Assembly: GCA_018385135.1 (NCBI GenBank) | Contig: JAHAWY010000027.1 | Span: 1-32,603, forward strand | Length of the DNA stretch: 32,603 nucleotides | Source: Oscillospiraceae bacterium | GTDB lineage: Bacteria > Bacillota > Clostridia > Oscillospirales > Oscillospiraceae | Direction: 5' to 3' | Part shown: piece after piece, positions 9,387 through 18,231 of the stretch | Numbering within the stretch: the first letter of the stretch is position 1 | Layout of the letters: each line of letters opens with the position of its first letter | Made by a program: the position numbers and the translations under genes | Notes under the pieces: generated by a model | What the model was told of the DNA's origin: nothing | The model's database searches: none | What the model saw: the letters and a program-made list of their open reading frames with translations, nothing else

Positions 9387-9671
9387 ATGATCGTTATTAA
9401 TTGCAGCTTCACCAGCGAAACCACCGACATGAACGACTTTTTCAAGGTTCTTGTAGACAGAGGTCTTGTTGCCGGCTCTCGCGCCGACCACGGCAACCAG
9501 GGCTACGATTTCTACATCAACGCTGAGGACCCCAAGAAGATGATGCTCATCGAGAAGTGGGAGACCATGGAGGATCTTTCCGCTCACTCCGAAACAGAGC
9601 TTTTCCAGACCTTCCGCCCCACCTGCAAGGAATTCGGCGTAAAGTCCAGACTGGCAATGTACGAGGAGTAA
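9387..9671 (+). CDS. Small ABM-fold protein (putative quinol monooxygenase)
   Basis: This 94-residue protein fits the antibiotic-biosynthesis-monooxygenase (ABM) family, small dimeric alpha/beta-barrel proteins that include quinol oxidisers and many members of unknown function. The visible family signs are the early beta strand MIVINCSF, the central DFYINAEDPKKMMLIEKWE strand pair where an E-x-W-E/K signature is usual, and the LSAHSETELFQTF helix that closes the fold. Its length matches the family. AAGGAG lies eight bases before the ATG. It has its own promoter and terminators and is separate from leuB. The fold call is good; the substrate is unknown. Confidence 0.75.
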   Translation: MIVINCSFTSETTDMNDFFKVLVDRGLVAGSRADHGNQGYDFYINAEDPKKMMLIEKWETMEDLSAHSETELFQTFRPTCKEFGVKSRLAMYEE

Positions 9672-9679
9672 GCTCCTTT

Positions 9680-9716
9680 AAAAAGCGCTGACCGATCATG
9701 GTCGGCGCTTTTTGCC
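9680..9716. terminator. Bidirectional terminator after the ABM-domain gene
   Basis: AAAAAGCGCTGACC pairs with GGTCGGCGCTTTTT (one T-G pair) around GATCAT. Both strands end in a T run, so it can stop the ABM transcript and readthrough from the ABC operon on the other side. Confidence 0.88.
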
Positions 9717-9720
9717 GCAA

Positions 9721-9756
9721 AAGACCGCCGGACGGTTTTCGTCCGACGGTCTTTTC
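9721..9756. terminator. Second tandem hairpin, probable terminator of the ABC transporter operon
   Basis: AAGACCGcCGGACG pairs with CGTCCGaCGGTCTT around a TTTT loop, with T-rich tails on both strands. It lies about 100 bases past the permease stop on the minus strand. The remaining bases to 9852 hold nothing I can recognise. Confidence 0.8.
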
Positions 9757-9852
9757 TTTTATGCCGCGCGGCGCGGCTTTAGCTTTCGGTCACGCCGGGG
9801 GCAATAAGACGGTCTTATCTGTCATCAAGCGGTTGACTCAGCGGCATCGTAT

Positions 9853-11793
9853 TTATCTCACCGTTTCTGTCGCGGCGGGATAATCGACCGCGTAGCCGTA
9901 CTTTTCCATTTCCTCATAAGTCATTGTCGATGAGAGATAGTCCGATGCCTCTCTTTCCGTAACGGGGACGATTCCGGTATTCTCCTCAAGCCATTTGAGG
10001 GTGCGCTCGGCATCTGCCGTAACGGCGGTATCGAAATAATCGTATTTGTAGTAGTAAACGCCGGCTTTGTTAACCGCTCTTTCGTTAAGCTCAAATTCTA
10101 TGCGGCAGGCGCAGACTGTGTCGTAATAAGCATCGTCAGAAATAAACCATATCCTCCCCAGCGCTCCACTGTCCATATCGGGCAGGATGCAGGTGTTATA
10201 AAGCTCAAGCATCTGCTCGACAGTGAGCTTGTGCTCGATATATTCTCCCGCCTGAGCGTCAAAGTAAGAGATATAGCCGTAACGCATGGTATCGGAATTT
10301 ACAGGAACATCAAGCTGCTTGCGGTATTCAACTGCCTCCTTGGTGTTGAAAAGCTCGTTAACGTCGCCTATAATGCCCGTGCCGTCGCTGTCATAAACTG
10401 AGTATTTGCGCTCAAGCACTTTTCCGTTCTTGAGCTTATAGTCGATGGTAAGATAAAAGTATCTTCCGTCGTAATGCCTCTCATTTTCATGGAAGCTTTT
10501 ATTGTTGATGATATCTTCATGGATACGCATTGCTTCGAGAAGGTTTTCCTCCTGCTCAAGCTCAACATACAAGCCGTCACATCTAAGCTCGATGCTCTCG
10601 ATTTTGTCCGGCGCGGGAATTGCACGCTCATAGCCAAAAACGTCGAACTCCACGCAAAGCATTAACGCCGTGATTACAAATGCGGTTGCGCAGTAGCCTG
10701 CCCAGCTTCTTGCGCTGAACACGCGCAGAGTCTTTTGCATAAGCATCTCAGCGGAAAAATATCCGATAAACGCGCCGATGAGCATGAACAGAAGCATGAG
10801 CAGCGCCGAGGTCAGCGCGGTATAGCGGTTATCGCCGTAAAAAGAAGTATAGTAGATCGCAGTTCCGATGACCAGCGCGCAGCCGATGCTCAGGCAATAT
10901 TTGAATATGGGCTTGAGCGGGCGCACAGCAACAACATCGCCTGCTGTTTCCATACGGCGCTTCTTGATAAGCAGCAGCGCGCACACGGCAAATACCAGTC
11001 CCACAATGCCGTATATAATCAGTTGTGTCCAGCCGTCAAAGTAGTAGGCGGTGGTGATATAGTCGCCGTTTGGTAAGCTCCTACCCGTGTTTTCGATACT
11101 CGTGTAAAACATACCGACCATAGGCGAAAGCCAGTTTGAGTCTGTGTCGGCTGAATGACCGTAGCCATAAACGACCAGCCTCAATACAATGTTAACAAAA
11201 AACTCAACAACCCATGCAGTGAAGTTTAAAACGGCATACACGGCGGGGAGTACAAGGATATGTCCCGTGAAGCTCGCGCAGAGGCTTGCAAAGCCAAAGA
11301 AGAATATGTTCATTAGGCAGATCATTGCAAGACCCTGAAGCAGATATCCAAAGCCGAGTGCGCCGCACGCGCTCTCAACAAATGCGGTCAATGCAAAAAC
11401 GATGAGGTTTGAAGCCAGCATTCCGGCAAGTCCCGCTGTGAACAAGGAGCAGAACACTCCCTCGCGCTTTATGGGCAGCGAGCACATCATGGAAACACTG
11501 CGCGCGTTATACAGATAGCCAAAGGCCGCCATAGCGATAAGAACGCCAAATACCGCAGACATTACAATACCCGCGCCATGCGATATCTGCATAACATAAC
11601 GCGCCGCCTCAATAGCCGCATCGTAGTTATTGCCGGTATTCTGCGCATAGCTAATCGCGCTGCGCAGCGAGTTATGCAGCGAAATGGGAAGCAGCAGCAC
11701 CCAAATAGCCAGATAGGCGGCGAAAATGGGCCAAAAGCGCTTATACAGGTTCGATACCAGAGTTTTGTTAAAGAATGATGTCTTTGACTTCAT
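9853..11793 (-). CDS. ABC transporter permease with large C-terminal soluble domain
   Basis: This is the membrane subunit of an ABC system, 646 residues. Hydrophobic helices are visible from WPIFAAYLAIWVLLLPISL through FVITALMLCVEF, giving about eight to ten membrane segments over roughly 400 residues. Two blocks, FYGDNRYTALTSALLMLLF and MLIGAFIGYFSAEMLM, separate a first bundle from a last one. The remaining 240 or so residues are hydrophilic and Tyr/Glu rich and contain no catalytic motif I recognise. They resemble uncharacterised tails (DUF6449-like, unverified) seen on permeases controlled by GntR regulators. The ATG at 11791-11793 follows GGAGGTGA by five bases; an upstream extension of 28 codons has no such site. 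The gene overlaps the ATPase gene by 26 bases. Its cargo is unknown; envelope-stress or antibiotic-related export is only an inference from context. Confidence 0.88.
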   Translation of the reverse strand: MKSKTSFFNKTLVSNLYKRFWPIFAAYLAIWVLLLPISLHNSLRSAISYAQNTGNNYDAAIEAARYVMQISHGAGIVMSAVFGVLIAMAAFGYLYNARSVSMMCSLPIKREGVFCSLFTAGLAGMLASNLIVFALTAFVESACGALGFGYLLQGLAMICLMNIFFFGFASLCASFTGHILVLPAVYAVLNFTAWVVEFFVNIVLRLVVYGYGHSADTDSNWLSPMVGMFYTSIENTGRSLPNGDYITTAYYFDGWTQLIIYGIVGLVFAVCALLLIKKRRMETAGDVVAVRPLKPIFKYCLSIGCALVIGTAIYYTSFYGDNRYTALTSALLMLLFMLIGAFIGYFSAEMLMQKTLRVFSARSWAGYCATAFVITALMLCVEFDVFGYERAIPAPDKIESIELRCDGLYVELEQEENLLEAMRIHEDIINNKSFHENERHYDGRYFYLTIDYKLKNGKVLERKYSVYDSDGTGIIGDVNELFNTKEAVEYRKQLDVPVNSDTMRYGYISYFDAQAGEYIEHKLTVEQMLELYNTCILPDMDSGALGRIWFISDDAYYDTVCACRIEFELNERAVNKAGVYYYKYDYFDTAVTADAERTLKWLEENTGIVPVTEREASDYLSSTMTYEEMEKYGYAVDYPAATETVR

Positions 11794-12661
11794 AGTGCTC
11801 ACCTCCCAGTTCGTAAATAAATATCTCCTCAAGCGAAAGCGGAACAACGTCCATAAACAGCGGCTGACAGGCAGCAAGCTTGTTTGTTATCTCCTCGTTG
11901 CTGCCGCGAACGATGATCGTTTGAAGTCTGCCGGTGGTGCTGGTGTGGAGTATGTTCATGCCCTCGGGTAGCTTTGCTCCGTCCGGCAGGGCAAGCTGAA
12001 CCTTGGCTATGTTCTCCTGCATCTCCGAAAGACTGCGCTCAAGCAGGATCCTGCCCTTGCTCATAATGCCAACGTGGTCGCACACATCCTCAAGCTCACG
12101 AAGATTGTGCGAGGAGACAAGCACCGTTGTGCCATACTCTGCAACGTCCGCCATAAGAATGCTCCAGACCTGGCGGCGCATAACAGGGTCAAGACCGTCA
12201 ACAGGCTCATCGAGCACGAGCACCTTCGGGCACATGGAGGCTGCCAGCCAAAACGCCGCCTGCTTCTGCATACCCTTGGAGAGACTGCGCATTTTCGTGT
12301 TTTCGTTAAGCTCAAATGCCTTGCGCAGATTTTCGTAGCGCTCAACAGAGAAGTTGGGGCAAAGACCCTTATAAAACTTCATCATATCCTTAATGGTTGC
12401 CTGAGTATAGAAAAACACATCGTCGGGGATATATGCTATATCCTTTTTAACCTGCGGGTTTTCGTAAACAGGCTGTCCGTCGATAAGCACTTCGCCCTCA
12501 TCCTGCTTGAAAATGCCCGTTATGTGGCGGATTATTGTGGATTTGCCCGCTCCGTTAGGACCTACCAAGCCATAGATAGCGCCTGTCGGCACGGTTAAAT
12601 TAAGCCCGTCAAGAGCCTTAAAGCCGTCAAAGCTCTTTGAGACATTTTTTACCTCAATCAT
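11768..12661 (-). CDS. ABC transporter ATP-binding protein
   Basis: This is the 297-residue nucleotide-binding subunit for the adjoining permease. All ABC motifs are visible: Walker A GPNGAGKST, the Q-loop region, the signature LSKGMQKQ, Walker B VLVLDEP followed by the D-loop VDGLDP, and the switch histidine in VSSHNL. The final 80 residues form a degenerate C-terminal extension common in exporter-type subunits. The ATG at 12659-12661 lies inside the stop codon of the GntR gene (ATGA) and follows GGGAGG, so it is translationally coupled to the regulator. The upstream frame extension of 14 codons is rejected for lack of a ribosome site. An export-type system like YtrB is the best comparison. 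Confidence 0.95.
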   Translation of the reverse strand: MIEVKNVSKSFDGFKALDGLNLTVPTGAIYGLVGPNGAGKSTIIRHITGIFKQDEGEVLIDGQPVYENPQVKKDIAYIPDDVFFYTQATIKDMMKFYKGLCPNFSVERYENLRKAFELNENTKMRSLSKGMQKQAAFWLAASMCPKVLVLDEPVDGLDPVMRRQVWSILMADVAEYGTTVLVSSHNLRELEDVCDHVGIMSKGRILLERSLSEMQENIAKVQLALPDGAKLPEGMNILHTSTTGRLQTIIVRGSNEEITNKLAACQPLFMDVVPLSLEEIFIYELGGEHYEVKDIIL

Positions 12662-13032
12662 TTCTGCGCCTCCCTGCTGCTGTTTTCTTTGATATGCGCG
12701 CATATCTCGGCAATGCTGACATCAAGCTGCGTAAGCTCGGCAACCGCCGCATCGAGCTTTGCAAAAAGCTCCGTCTTATGGGCATCGCGCGCCTGCTCGC
12801 ATTCGGAAACAAAGCTGCCCTTGCCGGGAACTGAATAAATATAGCCCTCCGTCTCCAGCTCTCTGTAAGCTTTCTGAATAGTGTTTGGATTAATGGCAAG
12901 CTGACCTGCCAATTCGCGGACGGACGGGATTTTATCGTCCGTTGCGAGGACGCCGGTGATTATTGAGCGGCGAAGGCTGTCCTTGACCTGCTCATAAATC
13001 GGTCTTGCATCCCTGTAATTTATCGTGAACAC
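12658..13032 (-). CDS. GntR-family repressor, YtrA subfamily
   Basis: This 124-residue regulator has an N-terminal winged helix-turn-helix (about residues 10-75: PIYEQVKDSLRRSIITG, then KIPSVRELAGQLAINPNTIQK and the wing PGKGSFV) and a short helical tail of about 50 residues. That arrangement defines the YtrA branch, which usually represses its own operon of ABC transporter genes. The start is GTG at 13030-13032, preceded at a normal distance by GGGAGGTGA. It is the first gene of regulator - ATPase - permease. A perfect 19-base palindrome over the promoter is the obvious binding site. The inducing signal is unknown; cell-wall-active compounds induce some relatives. Confidence 0.93.
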   Translation of the reverse strand: MFTINYRDARPIYEQVKDSLRRSIITGVLATDDKIPSVRELAGQLAINPNTIQKAYRELETEGYIYSVPGKGSFVSECEQARDAHKTELFAKLDAAVAELTQLDVSIAEICAHIKENSSREAQK

Positions 13033-13058
13033 TAAATCACCTCCCTATCGTGTTATCC

Positions 13059-13077
13059 GTACTATTTATTCTAGTAC
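13059..13077. promoter_or_regulatory. Palindromic operator candidate for the GntR regulator
   Basis: GTACTA and TAGTAC form a perfect inverted repeat separated by seven bases. It overlaps the probable minus-strand -10 box TAGAAT at 13068-13073, some 27 bases upstream of the regulator's GTG. A symmetrical site here fits autoregulation by a dimeric GntR protein. The -35 region (around 13091-13097) is weak. Confidence 0.7.
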
Positions 13078-13185
13078 AGACAGTTTAAATCATGTCACAA
13101 AGAATGTCAAATGTTTTTATTAAATTTTTCAAATAAAAGTTTAGCTTATCCAATTTACCGCTTTGCGCCGCAAGCGCGAAAAAGC

Positions 13186-13214
13186 TTGCGTGAACGGTCA
13201 CGGCAAGATATAAT
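13186..13214 (+). promoter_or_regulatory. Promoter of mnmG-mnmA
   Basis: TTGCGT (13186-13191) and a perfect TATAAT (13209-13214) are spaced by 17 bases. Transcription would begin near 13221, so the ATG at 13223 is practically at the transcript end and the ATG at 13268 with its ribosome site is preferred. Confidence 0.8.
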
Positions 13215-13267
13215 AATGTGTTATGAAATCATGGCAAATCCATAGCTTAACCGGAGGCAGACGAAAA

Positions 13268-15145
13268 ATGAACTATGATGCCGGAAAATGCGATATTGCG
13301 GTCATTGGAGCAGGTCACGCGGGTATAGAGGCGGCTCTCGCCGCCGCGCGCATGGGACTTGACACCGTAATTTTCACCATAAATCTTGACACCTGCGGCA
13401 ATATGCCCTGCAATCCCGCCATCGGCGGCACGGGCAAGGGGCATCTGGTTCGTGAGCTTGATGCTCTCGGCGGCGAGATGGCAAAGGCGGCGGATAAAGC
13501 TTGCATCCAATACCGAATGCTCAACCGCGGCAAGGGCTGCGCAGTGCATTCTCTGCGTGCGCAGGCGGATAGGCGCAAGTATCAGTCGCTTATGAAGCAC
13601 ACGCTGGAAAACCAAGAAAATCTGCGTGTAAAGCAGGCTGAGATCGTCGAGCTGGGCGTGGAAAACGGCGCTGTTTCATTTGTCCGCACGCATACCGGCG
13701 CAACCTACGCCTGCAAGGCGGTGGTTATCTGCACGGGAACATATTTAAAAGGAAGAATAATCATCGGCGATGTCCTTATAGACTCAGGACCGGACGGCGT
13801 TGCGGCGGCTACAAAGCTTTCCGGACAGCTTGCAGAACTCGGTCTTAATATGCGGCGCTTCAAAACGGGTACTCCTCCGCGTGTCAACCGCCGCAGCGTT
13901 GATTTTTCCAAAATGGAGCTTCAGCCGGGTGATGAGGACATAGAGCCCTTTTCCTTTACGACCACGGAGCCTTTGTATAACCGCGCTGTGTGCTACCTTA
14001 CCTACACCAACGAGCGCACGCATGAGATCATCCGCGCCAACCTCGACCGCAGTCCCATTTACAGCGGCGTTATTGAGGGCATAGGTCCGCGGTACTGCCC
14101 TTCCATAGAGACAAAAATAATGACCTTTCCCGACAAACCGCGTCATCAGCTTTTCATCGAGCCGATGGGGCTGGACACCGAGGAGCTTTATATTCAGGGC
14201 TTTTCCTCGTCTCTGCCGGAGGAGGTGCAGCTTGCCATGCTGCATACGCTGCCCGGACTTGAGCACGCGGAGATGACCCGTCCTGCCTATGCCATCGAAT
14301 ACGACTGCATAGACCCGACCGAGCTTTATGCTACACTTGAAACGAAAAAGATTTCCGGTCTATATGGCGCGGGGCAGTTTAACGGCTCCTCCGGCTATGA
14401 GGAGGCGGCGGTGCAGGGCTTTATGGCGGGCGTTAACGCGGCGCTTAAAATCAAGGGCGAGGAGCCTCTCATTCTCCGCCGCTCCGACGCATATATCGGC
14501 ACGCTGATAGACGACCTTGTTACCAAAGGCACAAACGAGCCCTACCGCATGATGACCTCGCGCGCTGAATATCGTCTTTTGCTGCGGCAGGATAACGCCG
14601 ACCTCCGCCTTTCGCATTACGGGCTGCGCATTGGGCTTATTTCACCGGAGCGCCACCAGCGTGTGCTTGATAAATATGCCGCAGTTGAGCGCGAAATGCA
14701 AAGGCTGGAAAGCAGTTACCTTTCTCCGACGGACGAGCTTTGTGCCTTTCTTGAAAGCAAGGGTACAACAGCACCGAATACCGGCATTAGCCTGGCAACG
14801 CTCCTGCGCAGACCCGAGATAAGCTATCAGGACCTTGAGCGCTTTGACACGCAGCGCGAAAAGCTTCCGCGCGCCGTTGCAGAGCAGGTGGAGATATCCG
14901 TCAAATATGCAGGCTATATTGACAGACAGCTTCGGCAGGTAAAAGAGTTTGCGAAAATGGAAAGCCGCCGTCTGCCTGCGAATATCGACTACAACGCCAT
15001 CGCAGGGCTTCGCCTTGAGGCGCGGCAAAAACTGACTCAGATTCGCCCTGAAAACTTCGGGCAGGCAAGCCGCATATCCGGCGTTTCGCCGGCGGACATA
15101 GCTGCGCTTATGGTCTACATCGAAAGCCGCAAAAGCGGCGCATGA
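13268..15145 (+). CDS. mnmG: tRNA uridine-5-carboxymethylaminomethyl modification enzyme
   Basis: This is MnmG (GidA), the FAD enzyme that with MnmE installs the (carboxymethyl)aminomethyl group at C5 of wobble uridine 34 in several tRNAs. The 625 residues are typical. The FAD-binding start is [22 protein letters not shown], followed by [16 protein letters not shown], then the family signature [17 protein letters not shown] and [13 protein letters not shown] near residue 375. The C-terminal helical domain for MnmE/tRNA contact ends [17 protein letters not shown]. The ATG at 13268 follows GGAGG by ten bases; the 15-codon longer version lacks a ribosome site. It is followed 12 bases later by mnmA. 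MnmE is not nearby. Confidence 0.96.
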   Translation: MNYDAGKCDIAVIGAGHAGIEAALAAARMGLDTVIFTINLDTCGNMPCNPAIGGTGKGHLVRELDALGGEMAKAADKACIQYRMLNRGKGCAVHSLRAQADRRKYQSLMKHTLENQENLRVKQAEIVELGVENGAVSFVRTHTGATYACKAVVICTGTYLKGRIIIGDVLIDSGPDGVAAATKLSGQLAELGLNMRRFKTGTPPRVNRRSVDFSKMELQPGDEDIEPFSFTTTEPLYNRAVCYLTYTNERTHEIIRANLDRSPIYSGVIEGIGPRYCPSIETKIMTFPDKPRHQLFIEPMGLDTEELYIQGFSSSLPEEVQLAMLHTLPGLEHAEMTRPAYAIEYDCIDPTELYATLETKKISGLYGAGQFNGSSGYEEAAVQGFMAGVNAALKIKGEEPLILRRSDAYIGTLIDDLVTKGTNEPYRMMTSRAEYRLLLRQDNADLRLSHYGLRIGLISPERHQRVLDKYAAVEREMQRLESSYLSPTDELCAFLESKGTTAPNTGISLATLLRRPEISYQDLERFDTQREKLPRAVAEQVEISVKYAGYIDRQLRQVKEFAKMESRRLPANIDYNAIAGLRLEARQKLTQIRPENFGQASRISGVSPADIAALMVYIESRKSGA

Positions 15146-15157
15146 AAGGAGCAGGCG

Positions 15158-16156
15158 ATGGAAAAAGTAATACTGGGGCTTTCCGGCGGCGTTGACTCCG
15201 CCGTGTCGGCGCGTCTGCTCAAGAAACAGGGCTATGAGGTTTTGGGGCTGTTTCTTGATATAGGCGCGGAGGCGGCGCGGCAGGACGCCATTGCCGTTGC
15301 GGAATATCTCGGCATACCGCTCAAATGCCTTGATATAACGGCTGAGCTTGAAAAAAACGTCTGCGCGCCCTTTACCGCCGCCTATCTTCGCGGCGAAACT
15401 CCGAACCCCTGCATCATGTGTAACCCCACGGTGAAGTTTAAAGCCCTATGTGACTATGCCGACGAGCAGGGCGCTGAATATATTGCGACCGGGCATTATG
15501 CTCTTGCCGAAAAGGGCTGTATATACAAGGGGCATCCGCAAAACGACCAAAGCTATATGCTCTGCCGCGTAAAACGTGAGCAGGCGGCAAGACTTCTTCT
15601 CCCTCTCGGCGGCTTTGCCAAGGAGCGTGTGCGCGATTTGGCGCTGGAAATGGATCTCCCCGTTGCCAAAAAGCCTGACAGCATGGAGATCTGCTTTATC
15701 CCCGATAAGGACTACGCGGGCTTTATTGCAAAGCGAGCCGAAACACCGCCTCCGGGCAGCTTTGTTTTTAACGGTTCGGTTATCGGTCAGCACGAGGGCA
15801 TCCACCGCTACACCGTCGGTCAGCGCAGACCGGGGCTTTATAACGAGCGAAAGCTCTATATCTCAGAAATCCGTCCCGAAACCAATGAGGTGATCCTCTC
15901 GCTTTGGGACGACCTTTTCAAAACCGAGGTACGCGCGCGGGACATGAGCTGGCTTATTGAAACGCCGGCACAGCCGCTTCGCGCAAGCGTCAAGGTGCGC
16001 CACACGAAGTGGGAATGCCCCGAATGCACGGTCACCCCCCTGCCGGACGGCGGCGCTCTTATCGAAACCGACGAGCCTGTCCGTGCTCCCGCAAGGGGGC
16101 AGGCGGCGGCGCTTTATCAGGGCGATCGTCTCATCGGCGGAGGATTTATAATTTAA
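15158..16156 (+). CDS. mnmA: tRNA-specific 2-thiouridylase, shortened form
   Basis: This gene encodes MnmA (TrmU), the ATP-dependent enzyme that replaces O2 of wobble uridine 34 with sulfur. The PP-loop SGGVDS (9-14), the first catalytic cysteine in the MCN-x(3)-KF context (C88), the NDQSYML segment (129-135) that is KDQSYFL in most relatives, and the second catalytic cysteine in MEICFIP (C179) are all present. The C-terminal barrel has YTVGQRRPGL and ends with GQAAALYQ and GGGFI. At 332 residues it is about 30-40 shorter than usual. It lacks the NW-x(n)-C stretch that normally follows GLFM, and the loop GLGI is replaced by GLYN. AAAGGAG precedes the ATG. Activity is likely but the form is divergent. 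Confidence 0.88.
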   Translation: MEKVILGLSGGVDSAVSARLLKKQGYEVLGLFLDIGAEAARQDAIAVAEYLGIPLKCLDITAELEKNVCAPFTAAYLRGETPNPCIMCNPTVKFKALCDYADEQGAEYIATGHYALAEKGCIYKGHPQNDQSYMLCRVKREQAARLLLPLGGFAKERVRDLALEMDLPVAKKPDSMEICFIPDKDYAGFIAKRAETPPPGSFVFNGSVIGQHEGIHRYTVGQRRPGLYNERKLYISEIRPETNEVILSLWDDLFKTEVRARDMSWLIETPAQPLRASVKVRHTKWECPECTVTPLPDGGALIETDEPVRAPARGQAAALYQGDRLIGGGFII

Positions 16157-16184
16157 GCTCGGCAGCGCTATCGCACCGGCTTGA

Positions 16185-16229
16185 AAAAGGGACTCTTTCT
16201 TTCCGTTTTGGAAAGAAAGAGTCCCTTTT
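16185..16229. terminator. Perfect 20-bp bidirectional terminator between mnmA and metG
   Basis: Bases 16185-16204 pair perfectly with 16210-16229 around a GTTTT loop; the arms are AAAAGGGACTCTTTCTTTCC and its exact complement. T runs end both strands. It lies between convergent transcripts and should stop both. Confidence 0.93.
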
Positions 16230-16266
16230 GGTTGTTGTTCAGCAAGCGCAGTCAGCGGCTAAATGC

Positions 16267-18189
16267 TCAGCAGAGCGTAGCGCCCGCGGGGATAGCGTCA
16301 TCCAGCATAAGGAGATTTAGCTTATCGTCCTTCTCGGCGGAGATGATCATGCCGTTGGACTCCTCGCCCATCATCTTGCGCGGCGGAAGATTGGTGCAGG
16401 CAACAACGGTTTTGCCTACCAACTCCTCAGGCTTATAATACTTGGCAATGCCCGATAGTATCTGCCGGGGAGTTCCGCTGCCGTCATCGAGCTTGAATTT
16501 CAGGAGCTTTTCGCTCTTTTTAACATTTTCACATTCCAGCACCTTGCAGACGGTCATGCGGACCTTGGCAAACTCGTCTATGGTAACAGTCGGTATCTCC
16601 GGCTCGGCATTCTTGGCATTAAGGTTTTCAAGCGCTTCAAGCTCCTTTGCCAAATCAATGCGCGGGAAGAGCGTTTCGCCCTTTTTAACGCTGACGTCGG
16701 CGGGAAGAACGCCGAAGATATTTGCCTTGTCCCAAACGCAGTCCTCCGGTCTTGCGCCGATCTGCTCAAACGCCTTTTCGCAGCTTTCGGGGATGAACGG
16801 CACGAGCAGGCTGACAGTTATGCGGATAGTCTCCAGCAGGTTATACATTACGGTTGCAAGGCGCGCTTTGTTGCTCTCGTCCTTTGCAAGCACCCAAGGT
16901 GCTGTTTCGTCGATGTATTTATTTGCGCGGGAAATGACCTTAAACACCTCGATAAGCGCATTTTGCGGAGCAAAAGCTTCCATATTCTTTTCGTAAATAT
17001 CACGCAAAGCCCCTGCCATTGAAACAAGCTCGTCGTCAAGAGCGTCCATCTGACGTTCGGCAGGGAGAGTTCCGCCAAAATACTTGATGACCATAGCAAC
17101 AGTGCGGGAAAGGAGGTTTCCCAAGTCGTTTGCAAGGTCGGAATTAATGCGGGTGATAAGGGCTTCATTGGTAAAGCTGCCATCAGAGCCAAAGGGGAAT
17201 TCGCGCATTAAGAAGTATCTGAGCGCGTCAACGCCGTAGCGCTCGGCAAGCACGACAGGGTCAACAACATTGCCCTTTGACTTGCTCATTTTGCCGCCGT
17301 CAATAAGCAGCCAGCCGTGACCATAGACCTTTTTCGGCAGCGGCAGCTCCATGCTCATAAGCATGGCCGGCCAGATGATGGAATGGAAGCGGACGATCTC
17401 CTTGCCGACAATATGGACATCGGCAGGCCAAAACTTGTCAAAGTCGTCATAGCGGTCGTTGAGGTAGCCGAGAGCAGTGATGTAGTTTGAAAGCGCATCC
17501 ACCCAAACGTAAACAACATGACCGGGGTCAAAGGTTACGGGTATTCCCCATGTAAACGTGGTACGGGAAACACAAAGATCCTCAAGACCCGGCTTAATGA
17601 AGTTATTAATCATCTCGTTAACGCGGCTTGCAGGCTCAAGGAAGGTGCCTGTTTCAAGCAGCGCCTGCACGCGGTCGGCATATTTGGAAAGGCGGAAGAA
17701 ATACGCCTCCTCCTCCGCATCGTGAACCTCACGACCGCAGTCCGGGCATTTGCCGTCAACAAGCTGGCTTTCTGTCCAAAAGCTTTCGCAGGGCGTACAG
17801 TATTTGCCCTTATAGCTGCCCTTGTAGATGTCACCCTTGTCGTACATCTTCTTGAAAATCTTCTGGATGGACTCTACATGGTAATCGTCCGTTGTGCGGA
17901 TAAAGCGGTCATTGGAGATGTTCATCAGCTTCCACAAATCAAGGATGCCGCCCTTGCCCGCAACGATCTCATCGACAAACTGCTGCGGCGTTACGCCCTT
18001 TGCCTTTGCCTTTTCCTCAATTTTCTGCCCGTGCTCATCAGTGCCGGTAAGGAACATAACATCATAGCCGCACATTCGCTTGTAGCGCGCTATCGCGTCG
18101 GTAGCAACAGTGCAGTAGGTATGACCTATATGCAGCTTGTCCGAGGGGTAGTAAATCGGGGTCGTGATGTAAAATGTTCCTTTGCTCAT
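16267..18189 (-). CDS. metG: Methionyl-tRNA synthetase
   Basis: This gene encodes the class I synthetase that charges methionine onto initiator and elongator tRNAs. The 640 residues include the HIGH motif in KLHIGHTYCTVATDA and KMSKS in GGKMSKSKGNV. Between them is a four-cysteine zinc knuckle (YCTPCESFW, then KCPDCGREV) and the MetG-type anticodon helical domain. The last 105 residues form an EMAP/Arc1p-like tRNA-binding domain starting near TIDEFAKVRMTVCKVLE, typical of many Firmicutes enzymes. The ATG lies about nine bases after GGAGG. The gene follows the VanW-type gene at a distance of 59 bases that includes a small hairpin. No riboswitch or T-box is visible upstream. Confidence 0.97.
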   Translation of the reverse strand: MSKGTFYITTPIYYPSDKLHIGHTYCTVATDAIARYKRMCGYDVMFLTGTDEHGQKIEEKAKAKGVTPQQFVDEIVAGKGGILDLWKLMNISNDRFIRTTDDYHVESIQKIFKKMYDKGDIYKGSYKGKYCTPCESFWTESQLVDGKCPDCGREVHDAEEEAYFFRLSKYADRVQALLETGTFLEPASRVNEMINNFIKPGLEDLCVSRTTFTWGIPVTFDPGHVVYVWVDALSNYITALGYLNDRYDDFDKFWPADVHIVGKEIVRFHSIIWPAMLMSMELPLPKKVYGHGWLLIDGGKMSKSKGNVVDPVVLAERYGVDALRYFLMREFPFGSDGSFTNEALITRINSDLANDLGNLLSRTVAMVIKYFGGTLPAERQMDALDDELVSMAGALRDIYEKNMEAFAPQNALIEVFKVISRANKYIDETAPWVLAKDESNKARLATVMYNLLETIRITVSLLVPFIPESCEKAFEQIGARPEDCVWDKANIFGVLPADVSVKKGETLFPRIDLAKELEALENLNAKNAEPEIPTVTIDEFAKVRMTVCKVLECENVKKSEKLLKFKLDDGSGTPRQILSGIAKYYKPEELVGKTVVACTNLPPRKMMGEESNGMIISAEKDDKLNLLMLDDAIPAGATLC

Positions 18190-18203
18190 TTCTTCTGTCC
18201 TCC

Positions 18204-18231
18204 AAAATACGGGGAGCTTTTCCCCTGTTTT
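18204..18231 (-). terminator. Small hairpin between the vanW-type gene and metG
   Basis: On the minus strand AAAACAGGGG and CCCCGTATTTT can fold around AAAAGCT, with only four G-C pairs in the stem. It may end part of the VanW transcript or only protect RNA, because no strong promoter for metG is visible after it. Confidence 0.4.

Noticed and set aside
13223..13267. Longer mnmG start at 13223
   Set aside because: It would begin at the transcription start with no ribosome site, and the 15 extra residues are not family-like.
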